A DNA stretch of 64,000 nucleotides from Cycas panzhihuaensis (taxonomy: Eukaryota; Cycadophyta), in the NCBI GenBank assembly GCA_023213395.1, contig CM041465.1, forward strand, positions 47,499,741 to 47,563,740. The letters are read 5' to 3'. The notes beneath the pieces were generated by a model that was not told the DNA's origin, did not search any database, and saw only the letters and a list, made by a program, of their open reading frames with translations. Made by a program: the position numbers and the translations under genes. Shown in pieces: positions 1 through 11,147 of this stretch (the first letter of the stretch is position 1; every line of letters begins with the position of its first letter).

Positions 1-829
1 AAGCTTAGAGCAACATTCTTATTATAGTTTCAGCTCATTAACAAGTGGAAGAAATCTTAGAGCAACATTCTTGTCATAGTTTTACCTAATTAAGAGGCAA
101 AAGAAAACTTAGAGCATAGTATGGTTCCTTTAGAGACAAATATAAAAATCTATGTAAAAAGAATGAACGTGGGGTGATAGATTGTATCTCCAAAGAGAAG
201 ATGAACTCTAATGAAAATTGAACCTTATCAAAGTAAATATGAATAGTTTTTAGCACTTCAAGGTAATTTTAATGAGAATGATGGTTAAGAAAGAACATAT
301 TTTACTTTGATAGGTCGTATGGGAACTAGGAAAGATTCTGCCAAAGAAAACAAAGAAAAGCCCATCCTTATTTATGAGGAAATTGATAAAAAAAGGGTTT
401 CATTTTTACAAGAGCGAGGAGGAGAAAAGGAGGTAACTAGAGGCCATTTTTCTCATTTTTAAGGCATTCAAGAGCTCTTTTAGACAAAGGATTAGCCCTA
501 GAGAATAATCATCAGTAAAATAGAGTAGAGAGCTAAATACCCAATGAGTCAGATTTTTTTTTTTTTTAATTGAAAAACACAGTAATGCAATGTGAAAACT
601 ACAAGCACTACATTAAAAGTATAGTTAAGTAGTGAAAAATATAATAACATGATAAAAAATGTGACTTTATAATTTAGGACCATCAGAAGAAGTCATGTTT
701 TTTACTATGAAGTCATGTTTTTGGTTATATAGCCACACTTTTAAACTTTCACTTAGAAAATCTTTAAAAATTAAATTTTCTAAATGAAATGAAGAAACTA
801 ATATGATTTTAATGGCATGATGTAGGCCA
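1..829. other. Noncoding AT-rich stretch, possible LTR remnant
   Basis: I see no gene here. It opens with a HindIII site, suggesting a clone end. Two short related lines (bases 1-40 and 54-95) repeat the phrase 'ttagagcaacattctt'. A run of T lies near 556-569. Bases 655-725 hold 'aaaaatgtgacttta' and 'gtcatgtttttt', both also found together at 19,675-19,718. That could mean both are remnants of the LTRs of the Tat-like element between them, but no clean LTR ends can be drawn. Confidence 0.35.
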
Positions 830-1760
830 TGGAGAGAGTCGAGATGCGAGAGAATGAGGGGATGGCTATCAAGAAGCTAGTTAGCCATTTAGACAAGGTA
901 GGATGGGGGATTTTGAGAGCATGTGGACTCTCACGGGTAAGCAGATCAACCTAGATTATGATGGAGCATGAGATCTTACATGATTTTATTAGTTGTTGGA
1001 TCCCACGGCATAACATATTCTAAGTATAAGCTATCAGAGAGATTGAGATCACTCCAAGGGATGTAGGGAGGATCCTAGGGGTTAGCTGGCATGGAGAATG
1101 AGTAAGACTCATTAAAGTAGATCATAAGGAGTTCTAGATGGCATGCAATGAATACCTAATGGGTTTTGTTAACTAAATCAACCAGTACGAGACATTAATG
1201 GAGGTTATTTAGATAGCAAATGATATCCCTATAGTTAGGAGGATTATTTCTCTGATCATCATTTATAGGATAACTAGAACCCAAAATTTCATGGGGGTTC
1301 CAACTAAATAAACTGGAGTAGTGAGGAGATGTGAGCAGGGGATCTGAATCAACTAGGGATAGTATATAGTAGACAGTATTAGTCACCAGTTATCTAGGAT
1401 CAAGAGGATGGGGAGGGGAGGATTCTTATACAACTCCATATTAATTTATTAGTTATATGATCATGTTCCACTCCTGAGGTTGGAGGCATACAAGGAGAGT
1501 TGACTATGATGGATCTAGGGATGAATAGGTGGCACATGAGGTCATGGATCTATAATAGGCCAGCTATCATAGTGAGGAGTATGCATAGATCTATCCTTAG
1601 CAAGATGATGAGGAGACAACTCGTGGAGGATGTGTATGTAGGGCTACCAGTATGGATCAATGATGAGATGGATGCCGCAGAGAGGGCATTAATAAAGGAG
1701 GCTCTCGTGGCTAGGCGAGGGAGAGGGAGAGGGAGAGGATAAGATGAAGGAGGATGAGGT
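830..1760 (+). pseudogene. Degenerate reading frame, weakly plant-mobile-domain-like
   Basis: Unrecognised with confidence. From 841 one frame reads for about 220 codons with many stops, most of them TAG, TAA or TGA where CAG, CAA, CGA or TGG could have stood. It includes 'EITPRDVGRILGVSWHGE' near 1,048, which recalls the 'MTPTLEDV..LLGL' core of plant mobile domain (aminotransferase-like) proteins. Near 1,500 the readable frame shifts by one base and continues as an 80-residue stretch ending in an RG-rich basic tail at 1,742. It lies on the strand opposite the Tat-like pol at 3.2-11.1 kb, downstream of it. It may therefore be the antisense extra ORF known from some plant Tat elements (for example Grande) rather than a separate gene. 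Confidence 0.35.
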
Positions 1761-2640
1761 GGGAAAGATGGTAAGGGTGGTGGAGAGATAGGATGAGGAG
1801 GCAGAGGAGGTGCCTCACCTAGTGGGAGAGCAAGAGGGAGCCATTAGGTGCTTCAAAGAGTGAGTGGAGCACTTATGCAAGGTAGAGGAGGCTCTATGCA
1901 AAGCATGGAGCTAGGCTCGACAGATGGATAGGGTAAAGGTGAAGGGAGCAAAGTAGGAGAAAGCAAGGTTGCCTAGGAGGGTCCCCATGAGCCATAAGAA
2001 AAGGGAGGACTATCAATCCTCAAGTAGAGGCAACAAAAGGAGGAGGATCACCAGATTTATTGTTTAATTTTTTTTTTCTCACATCACATCATACTTTTTC
2101 TTTCTGAGGAGTTTCTATTCTAGGGAACTAATATTGAATTACATGTTTTTATTGGATAGGTGATGAGATGGTAACCTTGAGGGAGGTATAGAGGGCATTG
2201 GAGGTGATTTCCCTACGTTCTAGCATCAAAGGAGGCATTCACATGGAACACAGTGGATCATATATTATTGGGGTATCATATTGACTATTATAGCCATGTT
2301 CTTCAAGACTGAGATCTTTACATGGATACGAGGGTAGGGCTGAGGATATAAGAGGTAGAGCTCAAGCTCGTCGAGGATGAGAGATGACACTTATGTAGGA
2401 TGACATTGGCTCAGGTATGAGCACGATATACTCTATCAACGAGTGCTACTGTACAATAGGGACAACACCACCTTTTACCTCATGGTGATTCTACATGTGG
2501 GGAGACTTTAGGCAAGAGGAAGAGAGAAGATCTAGGTGTCCTAGAGGGAGCTCATCAGAAGTCTGAGGGATAAGTATATCATATGTTACATAGGGAGATA
2601 GGAGGAGATGAGAGGCATTTTGTGAGCCTTAAGATGTATC
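1761..2640 (+). pseudogene. Possible continuation of the degenerate ORF
   Basis: G-rich plus-strand sequence that stays semi-open in shifting frames. It has an acidic or basic, purine-rich part (1,761-1,980), a KR-rich patch near 2,030-2,060, and a second readable stretch at about 2,200-2,640. No domain is recognised. It ends at the TA microsatellite. It could be the C-terminal part of the preceding ORF or unrelated decayed repeat. Confidence 0.25.
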
Positions 2641-2680
2641 ATAAGTTACACAATTGATAGATGTATTATATCGTTTTGTT

Positions 2681-2882
<202 letters not shown>

Positions 2883-3081
2883 TCATTTCCTCTCAAAAAC
2901 TTGTGTATGAATACTTGTCTCTAAACCCGTTTTTCCCTTATTTCCCTTTTTGGATTTGAGTATAGGATACATTCATCAATATGACTATCTAAAGAAACAT
3001 GTAACAACTTTATTATTTTTCACTTTTTTTGTCTTTTTGTAGTTATATACTTTTTTTAGAATTTTGTTATAATATGTACAT

Positions 3082-3182
3082 GATAGTTTATACTTATTCT
3101 GGAGTATACGATAGTTTATACTCATTCTAAAGTAGTAGTTTATACTCGTTCTAGAGTAGTAGTTTATACTCATTCTTGAGTA
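3082..3182 (+). repeat. 24-28 bp minisatellite, four units
   Basis: Four head-to-tail units at 3082-3109, 3110-3134, 3135-3158 and 3159-3182, each built on 'TAGTTTATACTCATTCT' followed by a short GAGTA-type end. Length varies from 24 to 28 bp with a few substitutions. It lies just past the downstream RNase H of the Tat-like element, where 3' untranslated tandem repeats are common in such elements. Confidence 0.85.
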
Positions 3183-3191
3183 GGGTGCCCC

Positions 3192-3649
3192 TACGTAAAA
3201 AGATCAAATCAACTAAAATGATCATCAAGGATAGAGGAAACAAGAGCATCAACTTCAAGGTTAAGAGAACGAGGTATATACTAAATGGTAACTAAAGTAA
3301 AAAGGGACAACAATGATCAAGCATGATGATATAGGAGGAGTTGTACTGAATGGACCTGATACATCCTAACTAACTAATAAACTACAACCTAAGAGTCAAC
3401 ATATATAGTAATAGGTTCAAGGTAAAAGCGAGAAATATTAGGCAAGGCTCCTATAATAGCAAGGTATTCAGCTTCATTATTGGTTTCCCTAGGTATAAAA
3501 GATCCCATGTAAAGGAGGAGACTTCCTGATTGCTTAGAAATCACCCAAGCAGAAACAAACAGTCTTGGGTTTTCCCTACTACCTCTATCAATGAATATAA
3601 TCAATGCCATAGGAATAATAGGCTTAAAGTTTGGATATGGTATGATCAA
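3192..3649 (-). pseudogene. Additional RNase H domain downstream of integrase
   Basis: A whole RNase H fold is legible from 3,649 leftwards: an initial strand with 'IFIDRGSRENP', the 'ETNNEAEYLAIIGAL' helix carrying the catalytic Glu, 'IYVDS' with the next Asp, and after stop codons 'YIPRSLNLEVDALVSSI' with the final Asp. This is the RVT_3 or archaeal-type RNase H wording, distinct from the gypsy RNase H at 5,960-6,350. Three or more in-frame stops break it (for example after 'YVDS'), several being CAG or CAA to TAG or TAA. Its place after integrase, about 1 kb away, is unusual compared with the RH-aRH-INT order of Ogre and Retand elements. Confidence 0.75.
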
Positions 3650-4635
3650 TAAAGGAATATGCGAGAATTAATTAATAAGGAGATGGTAATAAATAAAATT
3701 AATTCTGACTATGGTGAAGAAAAAGAAGAATCATAATTAGAATGATTATGATTAATAGTAGCAAAGTGCCAAGTAGGATTCAATCATAACTGAGGCCATG
3801 GTGGACCCAAGCAACTAGATCTGAAAATCTTGAATGACTCATCTAAATAAATCCAACCTATAGATAGATAGGTGGGGACGAAGTCATCATGTGACTTTCC
3901 ATGAATTACACAAGGATGATAGCAATATACTCCTTTTTTTTTTACTCTACTTTTTTTCCCCTTTTTTTTTTAACTTTCACATTTATATTTATACTTTTTA
4001 TGAGAAGAGGACCATAATCATCTACCTATAAAACCCTTTTACTTAACACAATAAGGAATTATCCTTTTTAATAGAGTTTAGAAGAAAAAAGACTAATCTC
4101 CTTAAGGATCAAACTATAGCAAAAGAGGAGATCAAAATCACGATGTCTCCAAATGTAAAGGGAAGGTGGTAGAATGAGTATCCACTTTAAAAGATCAATA
4201 GAGAGAACTAAGGATAATAAAAATAATCAAAGATAATAGGTGATATATGACCAACAAGGAATCCTCAAGATAACAAACTAGTAGATGAAAATATGATCTC
4301 AACTAATGATTAAATACTTGAAGCTGACAGAATCATTTTTCTTTCTGGGATAAAATTATAATAGGGCTAGGGGCCTAAATTCTTTTTTGAGTACAAAATG
4401 CAAAAGAGAAAAAGATCCAAATATGATGATAGAACACTCACAATTAGTATAGATGTTAGAAAGAGCAAAAGACTTACATGATTATAAGTAGAATTTTTGA
4501 TAAAAACAACATGATGCTCAATAAAAGACACGAAACGATTAAAAAGAAGGAGAGTTTACCCATAGTTTTAGATCATTAGAAAAAGAAAAGTTTCAGAGCT
4601 AGAGTTTATCCTCATCACAAAGGGTATTAGTGCAT
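3650..4635. other. Linker between integrase and downstream RNase H
   Basis: About 1 kb with no domain I recognise. On the minus strand short open stretches exist (for example around 3,790-3,900) but with no known motif. It is A-rich on the plus strand. Confidence 0.4.
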
Positions 4636-4639
4636 GCTA

Positions 4640-5790
4640 CTAAGTGTAAAATTTTCTTAAATACTAAGAATTAACATGTCTTTTAAATTCTAATCCTTCC
4701 AATGTTGAAATTTGATAAGCTCCATTAGCCAAATCTTCAATTGTTAAAAAAGGTCCCATCCACTTGGGAGAAAATTTATGTTGCTTATCATGTAAATATT
4801 CTAGCTTTAAGACTTTATCACTGATATTAAACCTATGAGGTCTAATCTACCTATCATATGTAGCTTGGAACCTAGCCTTGGATTCTATATTATTTTGTAA
4901 GGCCTATAAATGGGTCTCATCTAATTTCTTGAGTTCTAAGAGACATGCTTCTCTTTGGAATTCCTCGTCAATAAACTCCTTTAATGAGACACGTAAGAAG
5001 GGAATCTCAACCTCTAATGAAAGGATGGTTTTGACACTATAAATAAGAGAAATTATGTCATACCTATAGCATTCCTAATAAAGGTCCTATAGGCCCATAA
5101 TACTGGAAATAAATGAGAGTGCCAATCCCTATGAGAGGTAGCAACTGTCTTAGCTAATATCTTAGCCAAGATCTTATTAAAAGCTTCCATATGGCCATTT
5201 ACTTAAGGATGATAAGGGGCACATATCCTATGAGTGATATGAAACTTACTACATAATTCCCTAACATGGTGATTATAGAATGAAGTCCTATTATCAGTAA
5301 TGATAACATCTAGTACCCCAAATCTATAAATGACATGCTAAAATATGAATGTAGCAATAATTTTTCTAATAACAGTGAGTAATAAGATAACTTCACTCCA
5401 CTTTGTAAAATATTCAGTTGTAGTTAGGATAAATTTATGCCCATTAGATGATACTAGAAAAATCTAACCAATGAGATTGAGACCCAATTGGGAAAAAGGG
5501 CAAGGTGAAACTATTGACTTCATTTCTTATGCAAGTTTATGTATCAAAGTTGTATGGGATTGATATTTCTAGCATTTTTTAATATAAGACTGGGTGTCTT
5601 TAAATAAGGTAGGCCAATAATAGCCCATATGAAGAATATATTGGGCTATCGATTGATCGCCAAAATGTCCACCTCATGTTCCTTCATGAGATTTTGTTAA
5701 GGTAACTAATGATTCATTAGGAGAGAGATACCTTAATAGAATTCCATTGAAAGAACACTTATAAAGTATGTCATCAAGTAAAAGACATTA
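4640..5790 (-). pseudogene. Integrase of the Tat-like element
   Basis: Integrase inserts reverse-transcribed DNA into the host chromosome. The N-terminal zinc finger is damaged: 'SHEGT*GGHFG' near 5,680 keeps the His residues, but the Cys pair near 5,570 reads C-stop-K-Y. The catalytic core retains 'LNLIG' at about 5,475 where family members have 'LDLIG' (Asp to Asn at 5476-5478, a G-to-A change). It keeps the second Asp in 'ITDNRTSF' near 5,300 and the Glu in 'NGHMEAFNK' near 5,190. The C-terminal end reads 'KWMGPFLTI' and 'NGAYQISTLEG' (4,690-4,790), a typical Tat/Athila integrase tail. Multiple stops make it inactive. Confidence 0.85.
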
Positions 5791-5959
5791 CTTAGAAATA
5801 GCTCAGATTCATCTTCTCTTCTTCAAAGTAGCAAGAGAAGGAAAAGATTGATCATGAAGATATAACATAATCTCTCCATACCATGGGTCATCAGGGGGGA
5901 TGACCTGGACATGGAGGATGTGTTCATCTAGGAGGGAATCATTAATAGATTAAGAAGAG

Positions 5960-6350
5960 GAGCATCCACCATAATCTCTGGGATGATTATGCCCTTTTTA
6001 GACTTCTTATTAACCACTTATAAATCAAACTCTTGGAACAATAAGGACCACTTACCTAATTGACTAGTAAGGTTAGATTTAATAAGCAGATATCTTATAT
6101 GATCGGATTAAATAATGAGGTGGATCCTATTCTCAAGGAGGTAGTGGCATAACTTCTTAGTATTGAAAATTAAAGTAAGGCATTCTTTTTCAAGTAAAGG
6201 ATAGTGAAGTTTACTAGTCATAAGGGCCCTACTAATAAAATAGATAGCTCATTCTTTATCAAACCCATCTTCCTGCGCTAGCATTCCCACTAATAATTCC
6301 TCTATAGCTAAAATATATAAAATGAATGATTTGTTAAGCCTTGGAAAAGA
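5960..6350 (-). pseudogene. RNase H (gypsy type) of the Tat-like element
   Basis: Degrades the RNA strand of the RNA-DNA hybrid during reverse transcription. Legible wording includes 'AIYFISRALM', 'HYPLLEKECLTLIF', 'KLCHYLLENRIHLI' and 'LGKWSLLFQEFDL'. It directly follows the RT and precedes the integrase. In-frame stops occur (for example in 'KE*AIYFISR'). Confidence 0.82.
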
Positions 6351-6559
6351 AAGAACAGACATTGAAACTAAGACTCACTTTAGCTTACTAAAGGACTCTT
6401 GAACTTGAGGAATCCATTGTAACCCAATGTCTTTCTTTAAAAGATTAGTAATAGGCTTGGTATCTAAAGCAAAATTAGTGATGAAATGTCTTAAGAAACC
6501 ATGTCTACCTAGAAAAGATTTAATTTGCTTTGGCTCTTGGGAGGAGGCATTTGGACAAT

Positions 6560-7330
6560 CACCTCAATCTTATTGGGATCAATCTAATCCCATATTGAGA
6601 AATAATATTTCCCAACATATTTCCTAACGTAACATCAAAAACGCACTTGGAATGGTTAAGGCATAAGCAATATTTCTTACACCTTTCAAAAATTGTTCTA
6701 AGTTCGTGCAAATAATTGCATCTTCTGTGTGAAAGAATGAGCATATTATCTAAATATATAGCAATGACATTACCAATCAAGTCATGGAAAATATATGCCA
6801 TAGCTCTTTGATATGTCACACTAGCATTCTTCAATCTGAATGACATGACTTCATAAACCAAGGTACCCTAGGGAGTCGTAAAAGTGGTTTTATGATGGTC
6901 ATGAGGTGTAATAGAAATATGATTATATCATGAAAAGCCATCCATAAGAAACATTACCTTAAAATTGGTCATCTGGTCCCAAATCTAATTAAGAAAAGGG
7001 AAAGGAAAATTATCCTTGGGACATGTATCAACGATATCATGAAATTTGATATAAATTTAAATTGTACCATTCTTTTTTACAACAGGAACTACGTTAGAAA
7101 CCCATTAAGAATAATCAACACTCTAAATGAATCTAGCTCCTAAGAGCTTCTCCACTTCTTGTTTAATAACAAGGGAGAGGCATGGATGAATAGGGCATTA
7201 TTTTTGTCATTTGGATTTAACACCAGGAATTACCAAGATGTTTTATTCAACAACTTAAGAGTTAAGGCCTTGCATATCTTTATAGTCCCACATGAAAACT
7301 AAGGAAAACTCATGAAAGGGATCCTTAAAT
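6560..7330 (-). pseudogene. Reverse transcriptase of the Tat-like element
   Basis: The palm domain is clear: 'FLMDGFS*YNHISI' near 6,930, 'VMSFRLKNASVTYQRAM' near 6,830, and the catalytic box reading 'YLDNM' near 6,750 where the family has Y-V-D-D. The second catalytic Asp is therefore Asn, a G-to-A change on the coding strand. 'KLLGARFI' and 'WVSNVVPVVKKNGTI' just upstream (7,080-7,160) mark the fingers. Some 100 codons near 6,559-6,861 are free of stops, but the domain as a whole is interrupted. Upstream to 7,860 is the usual protease-RT linker ('FKDPFHEFSLVFMW'). Confidence 0.87.
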
Positions 7331-8529
7331 TTGGAAATCTCTTGGGGACTACAACTAGCTCCTAACTTGATAATTCTAGGAACATCTCCTATCTTTAGGT
7401 CCACATCGATAGTTTATTCTATAAGAATTGTTTTTCCTTCCTCAAAATAAGGAGGCGTAGGATCTATTAAAGAAGTAGACTCTTTAGGTTGGGAATGATT
7501 AACTATGACTTTTAAGAACCCCAACTTATGATATCCATGAGGGAAGCTAGGAGATGAACTTGCTAGATGCTCAATAATGGCCTTGTCATTTTTAAAATGA
7601 TCTAAATATAAGAGATTAATGAGGAGATGGTTTTTAGGTTAGAAGGTAGACATAGAGAGAGGCATGAAAGGTAAAAGTAGATTAATTAAAGAGTTTAGAT
7701 AGGTGGGGACAAACTCAATGATTGAAGAAACATGAGAAAAGAAAATAGGCCTATCAATAAACTCCCAAATTAAAGCAAAAGTTTGATTAAATTCTTGATG
7801 ATTCACACTACACTCTTGATCAAATAAAATTATTAAAATAAGAGAGGATAGGGAAGAATCCACGTGAGAATGGGGAGGAAAAGAAATAGTGGAGATAGAA
7901 TTGACTTCTCATATTCTAGTGGAGGTACTATGATTATTTTGACATGTATCAAGTGAACCCATGTTTTCATCCACTAACTAGAAGTTTAGATGATGATACA
8001 ACAACATCTACTTTTTGTGTCTATTCAACCATGTCATAAAGAAAGATGGGGAAGCATCAACACACAAATTATGTGTAACTAAAGATGAAGAAGCACTTAG
8101 TGAAAGATTAGCAATAGGAGGAACCACTATATTTGCCTCTAAGGGCAAGTGCAAAACCTATGAGAAATAAGTCTAAATAGGAGGGAAAGTGTTTACATCA
8201 ATAAGTCTACCCAAAGGTGGTCCTCAATGAGATACGATAGAATGAGAGGTTATTTCTTCATCAGAAGTAGAAGAGAAAACTTAAAATTTGATCAATCGAG
8301 TCCAAAGTGGAAGGAATAGATGAGGGACCTAATGATGAGGGGACAATCTCAACCAAATCCATATCCTTTACTTTTGGATGAGTAGAAGGAACTTCAATGG
8401 TAAAGTATTGATCTAGACTGAGTGGTTGAAAGAAGTACTCTAAAGAATTAGAGGACTCACTAGGTTCTGAGAAAGTCTCAATGAGAGAAATTGACTATTT
8501 AATGGGTTTCAACTTTCACTTGACTATTT

Positions 8530-8850
8530 TCAATCATCCCTCATGGATGAATCTAAGTTCACCAAAGAGGGAGGAATAAACTGCTGACATTTGGGTAATT
8601 TATAGTCTACCCAAAATAATATTATATTTTAAGTCAAGGTCGATAATAGTAAGCTCAGTAAGAAATGTCTTTTCTTCTAATGTAAGAGAGAGAGTGACTT
8701 GTCCTAGGGGTACCTAATCCACTCACATGGATTGAAAATAGAAATCTCTAAATCTTCAATAAGATGAAGAGGGATTACATTAACAAAGGATCACTCATCA
8801 CTAATAACTTACTTATTATTGATATCATCCTTCACAATCTCAACGTAAAA
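8530..8850 (-). pseudogene. Retropepsin-like protease of the Tat-like element
   Basis: Cleaves the gag-pol polyprotein. I read 'SFVNVIPLHLIEDL' near 8,780, matching the strand after the active-site Asp, and 'NIILGRL' then a GAV-type tail near 8,600, matching the family's 'ILGRPW...GAVPS' end. The Asp box itself is damaged ('ISDE*SFVN'). Frameshifts separate the parts, so the assignment rests on order and these two motifs. Confidence 0.6.
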
Positions 8851-8976
8851 TGGGGATATGTCATTCAGTGCATAGGTAGAATGACTAGACAAGGTTACTA
8901 GATCGAAAGAAATCATAGAGGTGGGTCAAGAAGCTACCACAAGAACTCTCAATGCATCAAATAAGAGCTAATGTTA

Positions 8977-11147
8977 CTAGGGGCAATACTTCAACAAATT
9001 GATACCTAATATACCTGTTGAAATGGTCTTTAACTCCTCAACCAAAGAGAATGATCCATCCTTTATACTAGAGGGAATGGACCTAAACCTAATGGGATGA
9101 GAGTATGCTAGAGATAAAGAGTCATGATTCCTTACTATCAAATCAACAGGTGATTTATATGGACCTACATGTTTTGTGATCTCCACCATGTTTATGGTTC
9201 TCTTAGTATCACCACCTTTAGGAGGTGGGTATGATTGATTGTAAGTTTTTTTTATTAAAGGATTTAAGTGAGCGGTAGTCTTCTTCAATGAATTTGAACT
9301 TGAAGGTTCACCATTATCATATTGCACTTACTTTTCTTTACCTTTATCATCTTTACTTATTTTATCATTATGTTGAGGCAATGGATCCTTATGAATCATT
9401 TGGTCTTAAAATGACTTAGAAGAGTGATTTGATTGGACATTTTTGTTTTAAGTTACATTTTGAATGGTACAATACTCAATTCTATTATGTGCATCAATTT
9501 AATGGTATGAGAACCATTTTATCTTTTTAAAGGAAGGAGGAGATGGAGGAGGAACTTGTTTCTTCTTTCCTTTAGTAAGATGGATAACTTTGGTCTCCTA
9601 AGAAGGCTAGCTCTGAGAAGAAGCATCAACATACAATTTAGTATTGATCACACATTCTAAAGATCTGACAGAAGAGGTTAGGTGATCATAAGTGGGTTTA
9701 GGATGGGAAGCCTTTGTTACTTGAACTATTTGTGTAGAAGGCATAGGTTTCCCAACCTTCTTGATAACCGCTTGAATTTCAAATATTTCTAAAACTAAGC
9801 AATGATCAACCAATTCTTTATACATTTGAGGGCCAAGTTTTAGAATTTTTAAGTATACATAGTCCCTTAACACATTGGTAAATATATCAAATAGTAGGCT
9901 AGGATCAAGACATGAGTGATAAGAATGTGCTTGGTCTTAAACTCTTCTAATAAAGTCCCTTAATATCTCATCATGATTATGCTTAATAGCAAATAAAGAT
10001 TTAATTCTTAATTCAAATAGTCTGACCACATCAAAATATTTGATGAAAGAGTAAACTAATTATTAGAATGAGAGGATAGAAGTTGAGAGAAGATGGTAAA
10101 ACCACTTCAAGGCATCGCCTTGAAGTGATTTAGGGCCGCATTATGACATAATTGTATGACATGAAATTAGTACAAATAAGTGCAAATGCCTATATATGGG
10201 AAGCGAGATCTTGAGAAGAGTCACTAGAAAAATTAGGCAACTCAAGAAGAAATGGGAGTATAAGAGATAACAAAACCTCACATGGAAAAGGAGACTTCAT
10301 AATCAAGGAAAGGTCTACTTAGCCTCAACATAGTAGAACATTGAGGTAAGGATGATGGATGAGGAATAGATGAATAGATATGTTGTTGTAGTTGTGGATG
10401 TTATTGTGATTATAAAGCATCATGAGATAGAAAAGTAAAGGGGGGATTAAACCATACTATGGGGTTAACTATAGAGTTTATTTGAGGTATAAGATGTTGA
10501 GGAAAAATTGGATTGAAAGTGTAGAAAAGATTAAGTTATGGAGTGGGTCTAAGAATGTGTGAAGAAGAAGTGGGATTAAAAACCCTCAAAGCTTATGATT
10601 AACTTGCCAAAGCATGAGGATGAGTGGAATGAGTATTAGAAACATATTAAGAAGAGGGAATCATGTTAGATGCTCTAAAAGATGGTGGGTGAGGTCTAAC
10701 AGTATGAGACCAAGTGGTATGTGATGTGTGGGAGGCTAATTGAGTGGTGGAAGGAAGAGGATACAAAGAGGTAATCCTAATGGTATAAGAATAAATAGGC
10801 CATAAACTATGTCAAGTCATAACTACCTAACTGGAAGTAGGTGTATATAAGGCACTAAGGTTTCCATAGGTAGAAATTATGGTAGTACCCCTATGGGTGA
10901 GAGGTATGGGATGAGGAGAGTGAATTCGAGCATGTTATCTAGGAGGATATTGATGGGGCTATGAATGAGTTGATTTATGGTCGTCCACTTCCTCTAAAGG
11001 TGGGGAATGGGATCGTGATGAAGGTCTTGGTGAAGGGGGATGAGAAGGATAAGGAGACTGAATAGTATCAGGTGGGGACTCTACTTCTATTGAATTATAA
11101 TCCTCACCTAAAGGATCAATTGGAAGATGTTGTGCCAGGGATGCCAT
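8977..11147 (-). pseudogene. Gag region of the Tat-like element
   Basis: Capsid or nucleocapsid polyprotein of the element. The start at 11,147 opens 'MASLAQHLPIDPLGEDY' and runs into a Pro/Ser-rich segment typical of Tat gag N-termini. An 88-residue stretch at 9,607-9,873 has 'KILKLGPQMYKELVDHC', the end of a retrotransposon gag capsid domain. A 116-residue stretch at 8,977-9,327 is the gag-protease linker ('YPPPKGGD', 'VEITKHVGPYKSPVDLI'). The readable parts lie in different frames, so at least two frameshifts exist. Stops are frequent between 9,900 and 10,950. Confidence 0.65.

Larger units (their letters stand above)
3192..11147 (-). mobile_element. Tat-like Ty3/gypsy retrotransposon, decayed internal region
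   Basis: Reading right to left: gag (11,147 to about 9,000), protease (8,850-8,530), reverse transcriptase (7,330-6,560), RNase H (6,350-5,960), integrase (5,790-4,640) and a second RNase H (3,649-3,192). Order and motif wording ('VMSFRLKNASVTYQRAM', 'LGKWSLLFQEFDL', 'NGAYQISTLEG') fit Ty3/gypsy elements of the Tat/Athila branch, and the extra RNase H favours Tat. LTR ends were not resolved. The 5' LTR should lie right of 11.15 kb and may be split by the copia element inserted at 12,533. The element is dead: stops and frameshifts run throughout, and catalytic Asp residues are changed to Asn in both RT and integrase. Confidence 0.8.
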
